NCBI RefSeq assembly: GCF_000832305.1
Contig: NZ_CP010537.1
Location: forward strand, 1,798,001 to 1,862,000
DNA: 64,000 nucleotides
Reading direction: 5' to 3'
Origin: Cupriavidus basilensis
GTDB taxonomy: Bacteria; Pseudomonadota; Gammaproteobacteria; Burkholderiales; Burkholderiaceae
In this document: positions 26,643-34,212 of the stretch, piece after piece
Layout: every line of letters begins with the position of its first letter
Position numbering within the stretch: position 1 is the stretch's first letter
Program-made: the position numbers and the translations under genes
The notes under the pieces: generated by a model
Seen by the model: the letters and a program-made list of their open reading frames with translations, nothing else
The model's database searches: none
What the model was told of the DNA's origin: nothing

Positions 26643-28136
26643 TTACTGTGCCGGCGCCGCGCTGGCCCCGGCAGGCTTTGTGCGCGCGAGGAAGCGGCCG
26701 GCCCGCGCGCCGGTAGGCTTGCGCTGTTGCCACGACAGCTCGCCGTTGACCCACACGCAAGCGATGCCCTCGGCGGGCTGCATGGGATCGGTGAAGCTCG
26801 CCGCGTCGCGGATGGTGGCGGCGTCGAACAGGACCAGGTCGGCCCAATAGCCTTCGCGCACCAGGCCGCGCCCGGCCAGGCCGAAGCGCTCGGCCGACAG
26901 CCCCGTCATCTTGTTGATCGCGACCGTCAGCGGGAACAGTTCGCGGTCACGGGCGTAGTGGCCGAGCACGCGCGGAAAGGCGCCCCACAGGCGCGGGTGC
27001 GGGAGCGGATCGTTGGGCAGGCCATCGGATCCCACCACCGTGGCGGGATGGCTCAGGATGCGGTCCACGTCCGCGTCTTCCATGCAGTGATAGACCGCGC
27101 CGGCGGGCTGCAGCCGGCGCGCGGCGTCTTCGAGCCCAAGGTCCCACTCGGCGGCGATATCGGCCAGCAAGCGCCCGCCCATGTCGGGGTGCGGCTCGGA
27201 CCACGTCACCATGATGTCGAAATCGCTGGTGACCTGCTTGAGGTCGAGCGTGGACGAGCTGGCGGTGTAGGGATAGCAATCGCAGCCCACCGGCTGCCAG
27301 CGTTGCGCGCGCTCCAGCGCATCCAGCACTTCCCCGCTGCGCCCCCAGTTCTCCAGGCCAGCACACTTCATATGCGAGATCACCACCGGCACGCGCGCAT
27401 GGCGCCCGATGCGGAAGGCCTCATCCATCGCCTCCAGGATGTCGGCGAACTCGCTGCGCAGGTGAGTGGCATAGAGCGCGCCCGCGTGCGCCAGCGGCTC
27501 GGCCAGCGCCAGCACTTCGTCCGTGGTGGCGGCAAAGGCGTTGGCATAGGCCAGGCCGGTGGACAGGCCAATGGCGCCATGGTCGAGCGCTTCTTGCAAC
27601 TGTGCGCGCATCGCTGCGATCTCGGCCGGGGTGGCGGTGCGGTCCAGCCGGTCCATGTGGTTGCTGCGCAGCGCCGTATGGCCGACCAGCGCGGCCACGT
27701 TCACGGCGGGCCGGGCTGCCTGCACGGCCGCAGCATAGGCGGCGAAGTCCGGGTAGCAAAAGGCATCGCTGGTGCCCAGCAGGTTCATTGGGTCGGGGGG
27801 CTCGCCGCGCAGCGTGACAGGCGCCGCGCTGATGCCGCAGTTGCCGACGATCACCGTGGTGACGCCTTGCGATAGCTTGGGGGTCATCTCGGGCTGGCGA
27901 ACCACGTTGGTGTCGTCGTGCGTGTGCACGTCGATGAAGCCCGGCGCCAGCACCAGGCCCGCGCCTTGCACCACATGCGCGGCACTGCCGGGGTCGATGG
28001 CATCGGCGCCATCCTCCAGCATGGCGATGCGCGCGATGCGCCCGGCGCGCAGCGCCACGTCGGCCGCGCGCGCCTCGGCGCCGGAGCCGTCGAGCAGGGT
28101 GACGCCGCGGATGAGGGTATCGAACAGTTCAGGCAT
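26643..28136 (-). CDS. N-acyl-D-amino-acid deacylase family amidohydrolase
   Basis: A 497-residue metal-dependent amidohydrolase of the D-aminoacylase type. The metal-site HTH is at 71-73 (GFIDVHTHDD), the bridging cysteine at 100 (IVGNCGISAAP), further metal histidines in LYATHLRSE and VVISHMKCAG, and the catalytic aspartate in VVGSDGLP. The family releases the acyl group from N-acyl-D-amino acids (EC 3.5.1.81 and relatives). In this operon the likely substrate is N-acetyl-D-glucosaminate, whose C2 has the D-amino acid configuration; simple N-acyl-D-amino acids are the alternative. GGAG precedes the ATG at 28136, two bases after the RpiR regulator's stop. It acts in the cytoplasm, as no signal peptide is present. 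Confidence 0.9.
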   Translation of the reverse strand: MPELFDTLIRGVTLLDGSGAEARAADVALRAGRIARIAMLEDGADAIDPGSAAHVVQGAGLVLAPGFIDVHTHDDTNVVRQPEMTPKLSQGVTTVIVGNCGISAAPVTLRGEPPDPMNLLGTSDAFCYPDFAAYAAAVQAARPAVNVAALVGHTALRSNHMDRLDRTATPAEIAAMRAQLQEALDHGAIGLSTGLAYANAFAATTDEVLALAEPLAHAGALYATHLRSEFADILEAMDEAFRIGRHARVPVVISHMKCAGLENWGRSGEVLDALERAQRWQPVGCDCYPYTASSSTLDLKQVTSDFDIMVTWSEPHPDMGGRLLADIAAEWDLGLEDAARRLQPAGAVYHCMEDADVDRILSHPATVVGSDGLPNDPLPHPRLWGAFPRVLGHYARDRELFPLTVAINKMTGLSAERFGLAGRGLVREGYWADLVLFDAATIRDAASFTDPMQPAEGIACVWVNGELSWQQRKPTGARAGRFLARTKPAGASAAPAQ

Positions 28137-28138
28137 GG

Positions 28139-29032
28139 TCAGTCTCCGAGCGGCTGGCGGCTATCGGTGGCGCCAGTGCCGCGGTGCGCGTCGAGCACGT
28201 ACTTGAGCCGGCGCAGGTTGTCCTGGCTCTGGTCTTGCTGCAGCAGGGCGAGCTGGGTGGCCAGCACGTCCATGACCAACAGCATCGCGTAGCGCGAGGC
28301 CGAGGGCTTGAAAATGAAATCCGTTTCCAGCGTGCGCACCGGCAGCAGCACGTCCGCGCGCGCCGCCAGCGGTGAGCCCAGCGCGGTCACGGCCACCAGT
28401 TTCGCGCCGTATTCGCGGGCGATATCGCAACTGGCCAGCATCTCGGGCACGTTGCCCGTGGCGGAGAACGCAAGCACGACATCGTCCTTGTGCAAGGTGG
28501 CTGCCACCATCTTCTGCAGCAGCGCGTCCTGGTAGCTGGCCACGGGACGGCCCAGGCGGGCCAGCCGGTAACGCGCTTCGTCGGCCATGAAGGACGAGCC
28601 GCCACCCATGCCAAAAGCGTAGACCATGCGCGCCTGCAGCAACAGGCGCGCCGCACGCTCCATATGGTCGGGATCGATCAGCTTGCGATTGACCTCAAGA
28701 GAGTCCAGGATATCCGCATGAATGCTGTCGGCCAGCGTGGCAGGGGACGGCTCCGCCGCGCGGGCGACTTCCGCCTGCAGGAAGCGCTGCCCCACGGCCG
28801 TGGCTTGCGCCAGGCGCAGCTTGAGGTCGCGCACGTCGCGGCAGCCGATGGCCTTGGCGAAACGGGTCACGCTGGCTTCGCTCACCCCGGCCTGCCGCGC
28901 CAGCTCGTTGATGCTGGTGGCGGCGGCGCCCGCCAGGTCCTGCAGGATCACCTGGGCGACCTTCTGCTCGGCCAGGCGCAGCGTGGGGCCACGCTCGGCG
29001 ATGCGGGTCAGGATGTCGAAGGGCGCGGACAT
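28139..29032 (-). CDS. RpiR-family transcriptional regulator (HTH + SIS)
   Basis: A 297-residue regulator. The N-terminal HTH_6 domain (AEQKVAQVILQDLAGAAATS, INELARQAGVSEASVTRFAK) spans about 1-80, and a SIS sugar-phosphate-binding domain spans about 125-260 (VYAFGMGGGSSFMADEARYR, DVVLAFSATGNVPEMLASCD). RpiR proteins sense phosphosugars; HexR, a relative, senses KDPG. KDPG is the intermediate made by the neighbouring kinase and consumed by the aldolase, so it is a plausible ligand here. It starts the minus operon regulator-deacylase-RidA-GntP and is divergent from the dehydratase-kinase-aldolase operon, with palindromes between them. Confidence 0.92.
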   Translation of the reverse strand: MSAPFDILTRIAERGPTLRLAEQKVAQVILQDLAGAAATSINELARQAGVSEASVTRFAKAIGCRDVRDLKLRLAQATAVGQRFLQAEVARAAEPSPATLADSIHADILDSLEVNRKLIDPDHMERAARLLLQARMVYAFGMGGGSSFMADEARYRLARLGRPVASYQDALLQKMVAATLHKDDVVLAFSATGNVPEMLASCDIAREYGAKLVAVTALGSPLAARADVLLPVRTLETDFIFKPSASRYAMLLVMDVLATQLALLQQDQSQDNLRRLKYVLDAHRGTGATDSRQPLGD

Positions 29033-29098
29033 GGTTGGCGGGTCGATGGTGGGGGAGCCGTCCCCGAGGCGCGATGTCGCCTCGGAGCCAGCTTTGAA

Positions 29099-29134
29099 TG
29101 TTACTTTATAACAAAGGTGAAATATCGTAATTTC
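29099..29134. promoter_or_regulatory. Candidate RpiR operators in the divergent promoter region
   Basis: Two inverted repeats sit in the 147-base gap between the two operons: TGTTA-CTTTA-TAACA (29099-29113) and GAAAT-ATCGTA-ATTTC (29119-29134). The first overlaps a TATAAA-like -10 on the minus strand. This AT-rich segment contrasts with the surrounding GC-rich sequence and is well placed for one regulator to control both directions. Confidence 0.6.
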
Positions 29135-29179
29135 AAGGCTATCATTACGTCAATCGGAATTTTTCAGGATGATGACAGC

Positions 29180-30448
29180 ATGCTTGAAATAAAGTACCAA
29201 GCCGGCACGATCGATCCGCTCAACAAGGCGCTGGGCAAGCTCGACGCCCCGCTGGCACCCGACGCAGCCGGCCAGGTGGGCTGGCAATTGCTGGCGGAAG
29301 ACCTCAGCCTGCCAGCCGCCGTGCTGTATGAAGAGCGCCTTGCGCACAACCTGGAATGGATGCGCCGCTTCATGGGTGAGTACGGTGTGCAGTTGGCTCC
29401 GCATGGCAAGACCACCATGGCGCCCAAGCTGTTCGCGCGCCAGCTGGCCGCCGGCGCCTGGGGCATCACGCTGGCCACCGCGCACCAGACTGCCGCCGCG
29501 TACGCGCACGGCGTGCGGCGCGTCTTGATGGCCAACCAGCTGGTGGGCCGGCGCAATATGGAAATCGTGGCCGACCTGCTGCGCGATCCGGATTTCGAGT
29601 TCTTTACGCTGGTGGATTCGGCGGCGCTGGTGGACCAGCTGGGCAGGTACTTCAGCGCACGCGGCCAAAAGCTGCAGGTGCTGCTGGAACTGGGCGTGCC
29701 AGGCGGGCGCACCGGCGTGCGCGGTGCGCAGCAGCAAGCAGCGGTGCTGGCGGCGCTGGCGCGCTGGCCAGGCGTGCTGTCGCTGGCCGGCGTGGAAATC
29801 TACGAGGGCGTGCTCCAGGAAGAGGCCGATATCCGCGACTTCCTGCGGCGCACCGTGGCGGTGACGCGCGAGCTGTTCGCGGCCGGCCGCTTCGGCCGCA
29901 GCCCGGTGGTGATGTCCGGCGCGGGCTCGGCCTGGTACGACGTGGTGGCGGAGGAGTTCGCCCGCACCGACATCGGCGCGCCGATCGACATCGTGCTGCG
30001 CCCGGGCTGCTACCTCACGCACGACGTGGGCATCTACCGCGCCGCGCAAAAGCGCATTCTGGCCAGCAACCCGGTCGCGCAGAAGATGCGCGAGGGCCTG
30101 TTGCCGGCCTTGCAGTTGTGGGCCTATGTGCAGTCGATTCCCGAGCCGGAGCGCGCCATCATTGGCATGGGCAAGCGCGATGCCGCCTTCGATGCGGGCA
30201 TGCCGATCCCGGCGCAGGTCTACCGGCCCGGCGCGAGCGTGCCGGTGGCGGTGCCCGCGCATTGGGAGGTGACAGGCATGATGGACCAGCACGCTTATCT
30301 GGCGATCCGCCCCGGCGACGATGTCCAGGTCGGAGACATGGTGGCCTTCGACATTTCCCATCCCTGTCTTACCTTCGACAAGTGGCGCCACATTCCCGTG
30401 CTCGACGGCGACCTGCGCGTGATCGATCTCGTGCAGACGTTCTTCTGA
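29180..30448 (+). CDS. PLP-dependent D-serine dehydratase-like (fold type III) enzyme
   Basis: A 422-residue enzyme of the D-threonine aldolase/eukaryotic-type D-serine dehydratase (DSD1) group. The PLP lysine is K77 in APHGKTTMAPKLF, the barrel has the alanine-racemase fold (VLLELGVPGGRTGVRG, PVVMSGAGSAWYDVV), and the C-terminal metal site H394/C396 (ISHPCLTFDKW) is the family's zinc or manganese site. It should eliminate water and then ammonia from a beta-hydroxy D-amino acid. With KDG kinase and KDPG aldolase directly downstream the likely substrate is D-glucosaminate, giving 2-keto-3-deoxygluconate; D-serine or D-threonine are the alternatives. The ATG at 29180 follows an AGGA. It opens the plus operon. 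Confidence 0.88.
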   Translation: MLEIKYQAGTIDPLNKALGKLDAPLAPDAAGQVGWQLLAEDLSLPAAVLYEERLAHNLEWMRRFMGEYGVQLAPHGKTTMAPKLFARQLAAGAWGITLATAHQTAAAYAHGVRRVLMANQLVGRRNMEIVADLLRDPDFEFFTLVDSAALVDQLGRYFSARGQKLQVLLELGVPGGRTGVRGAQQQAAVLAALARWPGVLSLAGVEIYEGVLQEEADIRDFLRRTVAVTRELFAAGRFGRSPVVMSGAGSAWYDVVAEEFARTDIGAPIDIVLRPGCYLTHDVGIYRAAQKRILASNPVAQKMREGLLPALQLWAYVQSIPEPERAIIGMGKRDAAFDAGMPIPAQVYRPGASVPVAVPAHWEVTGMMDQHAYLAIRPGDDVQVGDMVAFDISHPCLTFDKWRHIPVLDGDLRVIDLVQTFF

Positions 30449-30480
30449 ACGGCCGCTCGCAGCAGCAAGAACCGCGATAG

Positions 30481-30507
30481 CAGCAACGACAGCAACGACA
30501 GCAACGA
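30481..30507 (+). repeat. Three tandem copies of CAGCAACGA
   Basis: Three exact 9-base copies lie at 30481-30489, 30490-30498 and 30499-30507 in the 85-base gap between the dehydratase and the kinase. Copy-number change by slippage would change the distance to the kinase ribosome site (30519-30523). Confidence 0.85.
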
Positions 30508-30533
30508 CAGCTATAACAGGGGACGCTTGCACC

Positions 30534-31469
30534 ATGAGCATCGACATTCTCGCCTTCGGCGAAGCGCTGGTTGAGTTCAACCAGCAGCCCGACGATCCCT
30601 CCCGCTACCTGCAGGGCTTTGGCGGCGACACTTCCAATTTCTGTATCGCCGCGGCGCGCCAGGGCGCCCGCGCCGGCTATATCAGCGCGGTGGGCGAGGA
30701 CACCTTCGGCGAGCGGCTGCTGGCGCTGTGGACGCAGGAGCGGGTGGATACCCGCCACGTGCGCATCGACGCGGGCGCGCCCACCGGTGTGTACTTCGTC
30801 ACCCACGACGCGCACGGGCACCGTTTCGACTACCTGCGCAGCGGCTCGGCGGCCAGCCACTACAGCCACGAGAACCTGCCGCACCACGCCATTGCCGAAG
30901 CGCGCTACCTGCATGTGTCCGGCATCAGCCTGGCCATCAGCACCAGCGCGTGCGATGCCGGCCTGGCGGCAATGGAACATGCGCGCAAGGCCGGATGCCA
31001 GGTCACGCTCGACACCAACCTGCGCCTGCGCCTGTGGACCCTGGCGCGCGCGCGCGGCATCATGCGCGAGGCCTTTGCGCTGACCGATGTGTGCCTGCCG
31101 AGCTGGGACGACATCACCGTGCTGACGGGCCTCGATGACCGCGACGCCATCGTCGACTACCTGCTGGGCTGCGGCATCGGGCTGGTCGCGCTGAAGCTGG
31201 GTGAGGAGGGCGCGTACGTGGCCACGCCCGAGGCGCGCACGCTGGTGCCGCCGTACACGGTGCGCCCGGTGGATGCTACCGGGGCCGGCGATTGCTTCGG
31301 TGGCAGCTTTGTCGCGCGCCTTGCCGCGGGCGACGATCCGTTCGACGCCGCGCGCTACGCCAATGTGGCGGCCGCGCTGTCCACCACCGGTTACGGCGCA
31401 GTGGCGCCGATCCCGTCCATCGAAACCGTGCTGGCGCGAATGGCGCAGTCGGTTTCCGTGATCGCCTGA
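30534..31469 (+). CDS. kdgK: 2-keto-3-deoxygluconate kinase (PfkB family)
   Basis: A 311-residue PfkB/ribokinase-family sugar kinase. The ATP/anion-hole motif DATGAGD is at 247-253, with catalytic Asp253, and the N-terminal GFGGDTSNFCIAAARQG is the substrate-binding opening. The sequence FGEALVEFNQQ and GDTSNF fit 2-dehydro-3-deoxygluconokinase (EC 2.7.1.45), which makes KDPG from KDG. The directly following KDPG aldolase and the preceding dehydratase support this assignment. It is in the plus operon, 85 bases after the dehydratase and 57 before eda. AGGGG precedes the ATG at 30534 with slightly long spacing. Confidence 0.9.
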   Translation: MSIDILAFGEALVEFNQQPDDPSRYLQGFGGDTSNFCIAAARQGARAGYISAVGEDTFGERLLALWTQERVDTRHVRIDAGAPTGVYFVTHDAHGHRFDYLRSGSAASHYSHENLPHHAIAEARYLHVSGISLAISTSACDAGLAAMEHARKAGCQVTLDTNLRLRLWTLARARGIMREAFALTDVCLPSWDDITVLTGLDDRDAIVDYLLGCGIGLVALKLGEEGAYVATPEARTLVPPYTVRPVDATGAGDCFGGSFVARLAAGDDPFDAARYANVAAALSTTGYGAVAPIPSIETVLARMAQSVSVIA

Positions 31470-31526
31470 TTCTCAAGCCCTCAAGCCCCAAGCCCAATCG
31501 TCCGACCTCACAGAAGATCCACTGCC

Positions 31527-32171
31527 ATGCAAAGCCAATCTCCCTCGCTGATCGAACGCCTCGTTAACGTGCCGGTGATCCCGGTGCTCGAATTCTCCTC
31601 CGTGGACGAAGCCCTGCATGTGTCCGAAGCCTTGATCGGCGGCGGCCTGCCGGTGCTGGAGATCACGCTGCGCACGCCGGTGGCGCTGGACGCCATCAAG
31701 GCGGTGGCGGCAGCTTTCCCGCAAGCCTGCGTAGGCGCGGGCACGGTGTTGACGGCGGCCGACCTGAAGGCTGTGAGCGACGCCGGCGCGCAATTCGCGG
31801 TTTCCCCCGGGCTCACGCCCGCGCTGGCCGTGGCCGCGCAGGGTGCGGGCGTGGCGCTGTTGCCCGGCGTAGCCACCGCCAGCGAGGCGATGGCCGCGAT
31901 GGAAGCCGGTTTCAAGTTCCTGAAGTTCTTTCCTGCGGAAGCGTCGGGCGGCGTGCCGATGCTCAAGTCGCTTTACGGGCCGTTCGCGCAACTGCGCTTC
32001 TGCCCGACGGGCGGCATCGACCTTGCCCGCGCGCCAACCTATCTCGCGCTGCCCAATGTGGTTTGCGTTGGCGGATCCTGGGTGGTGCCCAAGGATGCGG
32101 TGGCAAAGGGCGACTGGGCGCGGGTGCGCACACTGGCGCAGGAGGCTGCTGCGCTGCGCAAGTCCGCCTGA
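31527..32171 (+). CDS. eda: KDPG aldolase (2-keto-3-deoxy-6-phosphogluconate aldolase)
   Basis: A 214-residue class I aldolase (EC 4.1.2.14, Eda), cleaving KDPG to pyruvate and glyceraldehyde-3-phosphate. The Schiff-base lysine K133 lies in FLKFFPAE (131-138), the catalytic glutamate E45 in VLEITLRTP, Thr73 in VGAGTVLT, and the phosphate site in CPTGGID. The numbering is the same as in the E. coli enzyme. It is the last gene of the plus operon, with AGAAGA ahead of the ATG. Its product feeds glycolysis and the pyruvate pool, completing the route starting from the D-serine dehydratase-like enzyme. Confidence 0.95.
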   Translation: MQSQSPSLIERLVNVPVIPVLEFSSVDEALHVSEALIGGGLPVLEITLRTPVALDAIKAVAAAFPQACVGAGTVLTAADLKAVSDAGAQFAVSPGLTPALAVAAQGAGVALLPGVATASEAMAAMEAGFKFLKFFPAEASGGVPMLKSLYGPFAQLRFCPTGGIDLARAPTYLALPNVVCVGGSWVVPKDAVAKGDWARVRTLAQEAAALRKSA

Positions 32172-32253
32172 AGCCCCTGGCGTCGGACAAAGGCGGATAG
32201 CGGGCCGCCGCGCCAGGTTATAAGCTTGGCATATCCCGACTGCTGGAGGCAGC

Positions 32254-33903
32254 ATGGCTGTGCAACTGGCGGGTCCGGCCCCCGGTGGCATGGCAGCTTC
32301 CCGGCGCCGCGGCGCAATGCTGGCCCAGCGGATTGGCCGCGTGTTGCTTTGCGCGTGTGTCCTGTTTGCCGGGGGGTGCGCGAGCCTGCCCAAGGAAGCG
32401 CCGCGCGAGCAGAGCGTAGCGCTGGCAGATCCGGCGACCACCGCCCTCGGGCGGCTGGTTGCGCAGAGCTCGCCCGATCCGGCGCTGTCCGGCTTTCATG
32501 TGATCGCTTCTGGCGAAGACGCCTACGGCGCGCTGATTTCGCTGGCCGACCATGCCACACGCACCCTGGATCTCCAGTACTACGTCATCGAGGCCGACGA
32601 ATCGTCCCGCGAGATCCTGCGGCACGTGCGCGCGGCGGCCGGGCGGGGCGTGCGCGTGCGCGTGCTGGTGGACGACCTGCATAGCGACGGCAAGGATCGC
32701 GCCTTCCTGCGCTTCGCGGGCCATCCCAATATCGAAGTACGCATGTTCAACCCGTTTCCTGCGGGGCGATTCTCCAAGCTGACGCGGATGCTCTCGTCCG
32801 CCACCGATGTCCGCCGGCTCAACCGCCGCATGCACAACAAGGCCTTTATCGCCGACAACGCGCTGGCCATGACGGGGGGGCGCAATATCGGCAACGCCTA
32901 TTTCCTGCGCGCTCCCGACACAAATTTCGTCGACCTTGACGTGATCGCTGCCGGCCCCGCGGTACGCCGGCTGTCTGCCGCATTCGACCGATACTGGAAC
33001 AACCCGCTGGCCGTGCCGGTAGAAGTCCTGGCAACCCCGGCGGATGCGGCCTCCGGCGCTAGCGCGGCGCGGCCCGGGCAGGCTGCCGTTGACACGCAGA
33101 CGGATAGCAAGCGCAGCGACGCAGTGGGCATGACGCCTGCCGGCAAGATCGATGCACGGGCGAGCTTCCTGGGCCGCCAGCTCACGGCCGGCGGCAAGCT
33201 GGCTCTCGAATGGGCTTCGGCAAGCGTGATGGTCGACGCGCCGAGCAAAGCCGCGCCGGACCAGGCGCCGGCCACCGGCGAGACCATGAGCGAGGAGTTG
33301 GGCCGCATGTTGAGCGGGGCGAGCCAGGAGGTCATCCTGATCTCCCCCTATTTCATCCCGGGCGACCGCGGCGTCGCGTGGATGGCAGATCTGGTCAGGC
33401 GGGGTGTCAAGGTGCGGGTATTGACCAACTCACTGGCCGCCACCGATGCGCCCATCGTCCATGTGGGCTACCGGCGCTATCGGCCCGACCTGCTGCGCGC
33501 GGGGGTGGAACTGCATGAGCTCAAGTCGCGCCCCGGCCGGCCGCGGCAAATCGTCGGGGATTACACGTCTTCGCAGGCTAGCCTGCATGTGAAGGCAGCC
33601 GTCGCCGACCGGACCAACCTGTTCGTGGGATCGATGAACTTCGATCCACGCTCGGCCAGCCAGAACACGGAGACGGGTCTGATCATCCATAGCGCCAAGC
33701 TGGCGCAGCAAGTCGCGCAATTGTTCGCCGGGGCGATCGATGACAACAGCTACCTGCTGCGCTTGTCCGATCAGGGCGCGGTGCAGTGGGTGGATGGCAA
33801 GGGGGATAAGGCGGTGGTGTCCGATACCGAGCCGGATACAAGCTGGCAGACGCGCTTGTGGATCGACGTACTCGCGCTGTTCACGCCTGAGCAGTTGTTG
33901 TGA
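32254..33903 (+). CDS. Phospholipase D-family lipoprotein, cardiolipin synthase-like
   Basis: A 549-residue protein with two HKD (phospholipase D) motifs: H194/K196/D201 in HNKAFIADNALAMTGG and H445/K447/D452 in HVKAAVADRTNLFVGS. The paired motifs form one active site in cardiolipin synthases and phosphatidyltransferases. A signal with lipobox LFAGGC places Cys42 at the mature N-terminus, so it is anchored as a lipoprotein, unlike the membrane-spanning ClsA. A low-complexity segment occurs at about 265-300. GGAGG lies before the ATG at 32254. Cell-envelope lipid synthesis or phosphodiester transfer in the periplasm is likely, the exact substrate unknown. It follows eda by 82 bases and may read through from it. 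Confidence 0.88.
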   Translation: MAVQLAGPAPGGMAASRRRGAMLAQRIGRVLLCACVLFAGGCASLPKEAPREQSVALADPATTALGRLVAQSSPDPALSGFHVIASGEDAYGALISLADHATRTLDLQYYVIEADESSREILRHVRAAAGRGVRVRVLVDDLHSDGKDRAFLRFAGHPNIEVRMFNPFPAGRFSKLTRMLSSATDVRRLNRRMHNKAFIADNALAMTGGRNIGNAYFLRAPDTNFVDLDVIAAGPAVRRLSAAFDRYWNNPLAVPVEVLATPADAASGASAARPGQAAVDTQTDSKRSDAVGMTPAGKIDARASFLGRQLTAGGKLALEWASASVMVDAPSKAAPDQAPATGETMSEELGRMLSGASQEVILISPYFIPGDRGVAWMADLVRRGVKVRVLTNSLAATDAPIVHVGYRRYRPDLLRAGVELHELKSRPGRPRQIVGDYTSSQASLHVKAAVADRTNLFVGSMNFDPRSASQNTETGLIIHSAKLAQQVAQLFAGAIDDNSYLLRLSDQGAVQWVDGKGDKAVVSDTEPDTSWQTRLWIDVLALFTPEQLL

Positions 33904-33910
33904 CGGCCGC

Positions 33911-33932
33911 GGAGCGCCATGCCTGGCGCTCC
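33911..33932. terminator. 9-bp hairpin between phospholipase D gene and entericidin gene
   Basis: GGAGCGCCA (33911-33919), a four-base loop and TGGCGCTCC (33924-33932) pair perfectly between two convergent stop codons. It may end transcription from both sides; no T-run is present. Confidence 0.5.
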
Positions 33933-33949
33933 GGTGCCGTCAGCGCATC

Positions 33950-34081
33950 TTACTTGCTGCGATCGGCTGCGCCTTCAAGCTTTTGGCCACCCTTCTGTAT
34001 ATCCTGGCCCAGGCCGGCCATGGTGTTGCAGCCAGCCAGCAGGGTGGCAAACAGAACGCAGAAGATCCATCCTTTTTTCAC
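33950..34081 (-). CDS. Entericidin-family small lipoprotein
   Basis: A 43-residue lipoprotein, easily missed because of its size. It begins at a GTG (34081) with AAGGAG six bases upstream and reads MKKGWIFCVLFATLLAGCNT, then a glycine-rich helical part ending in QKGGQKLEGAADRSK. The lipobox LLAGC makes Cys18 the lipidated residue. The closing GLGQDIQKGGQKLEGAA is typical of entericidin A/B, small outer-membrane-associated lipoproteins linked in E. coli to stationary-phase lysis control. No antidote partner gene is adjacent. It is on the minus strand, convergent with the phospholipase D-type gene. Confidence 0.85.
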   Translation of the reverse strand: MKKGWIFCVLFATLLAGCNTMAGLGQDIQKGGQKLEGAADRSK

Positions 34082-34212
34082 GCCAGACTCCTTTCGGTCA
34101 TTGAATTCGCCGTAATTTTACCGTTGTCGCGGTGCTCTATTGAAGCACGATGCGTGCCCTTTTGTAACCGATCGTGCCAGGACTGTAGCGCGGCGCGGGC
34201 ATACGCTGCGCC

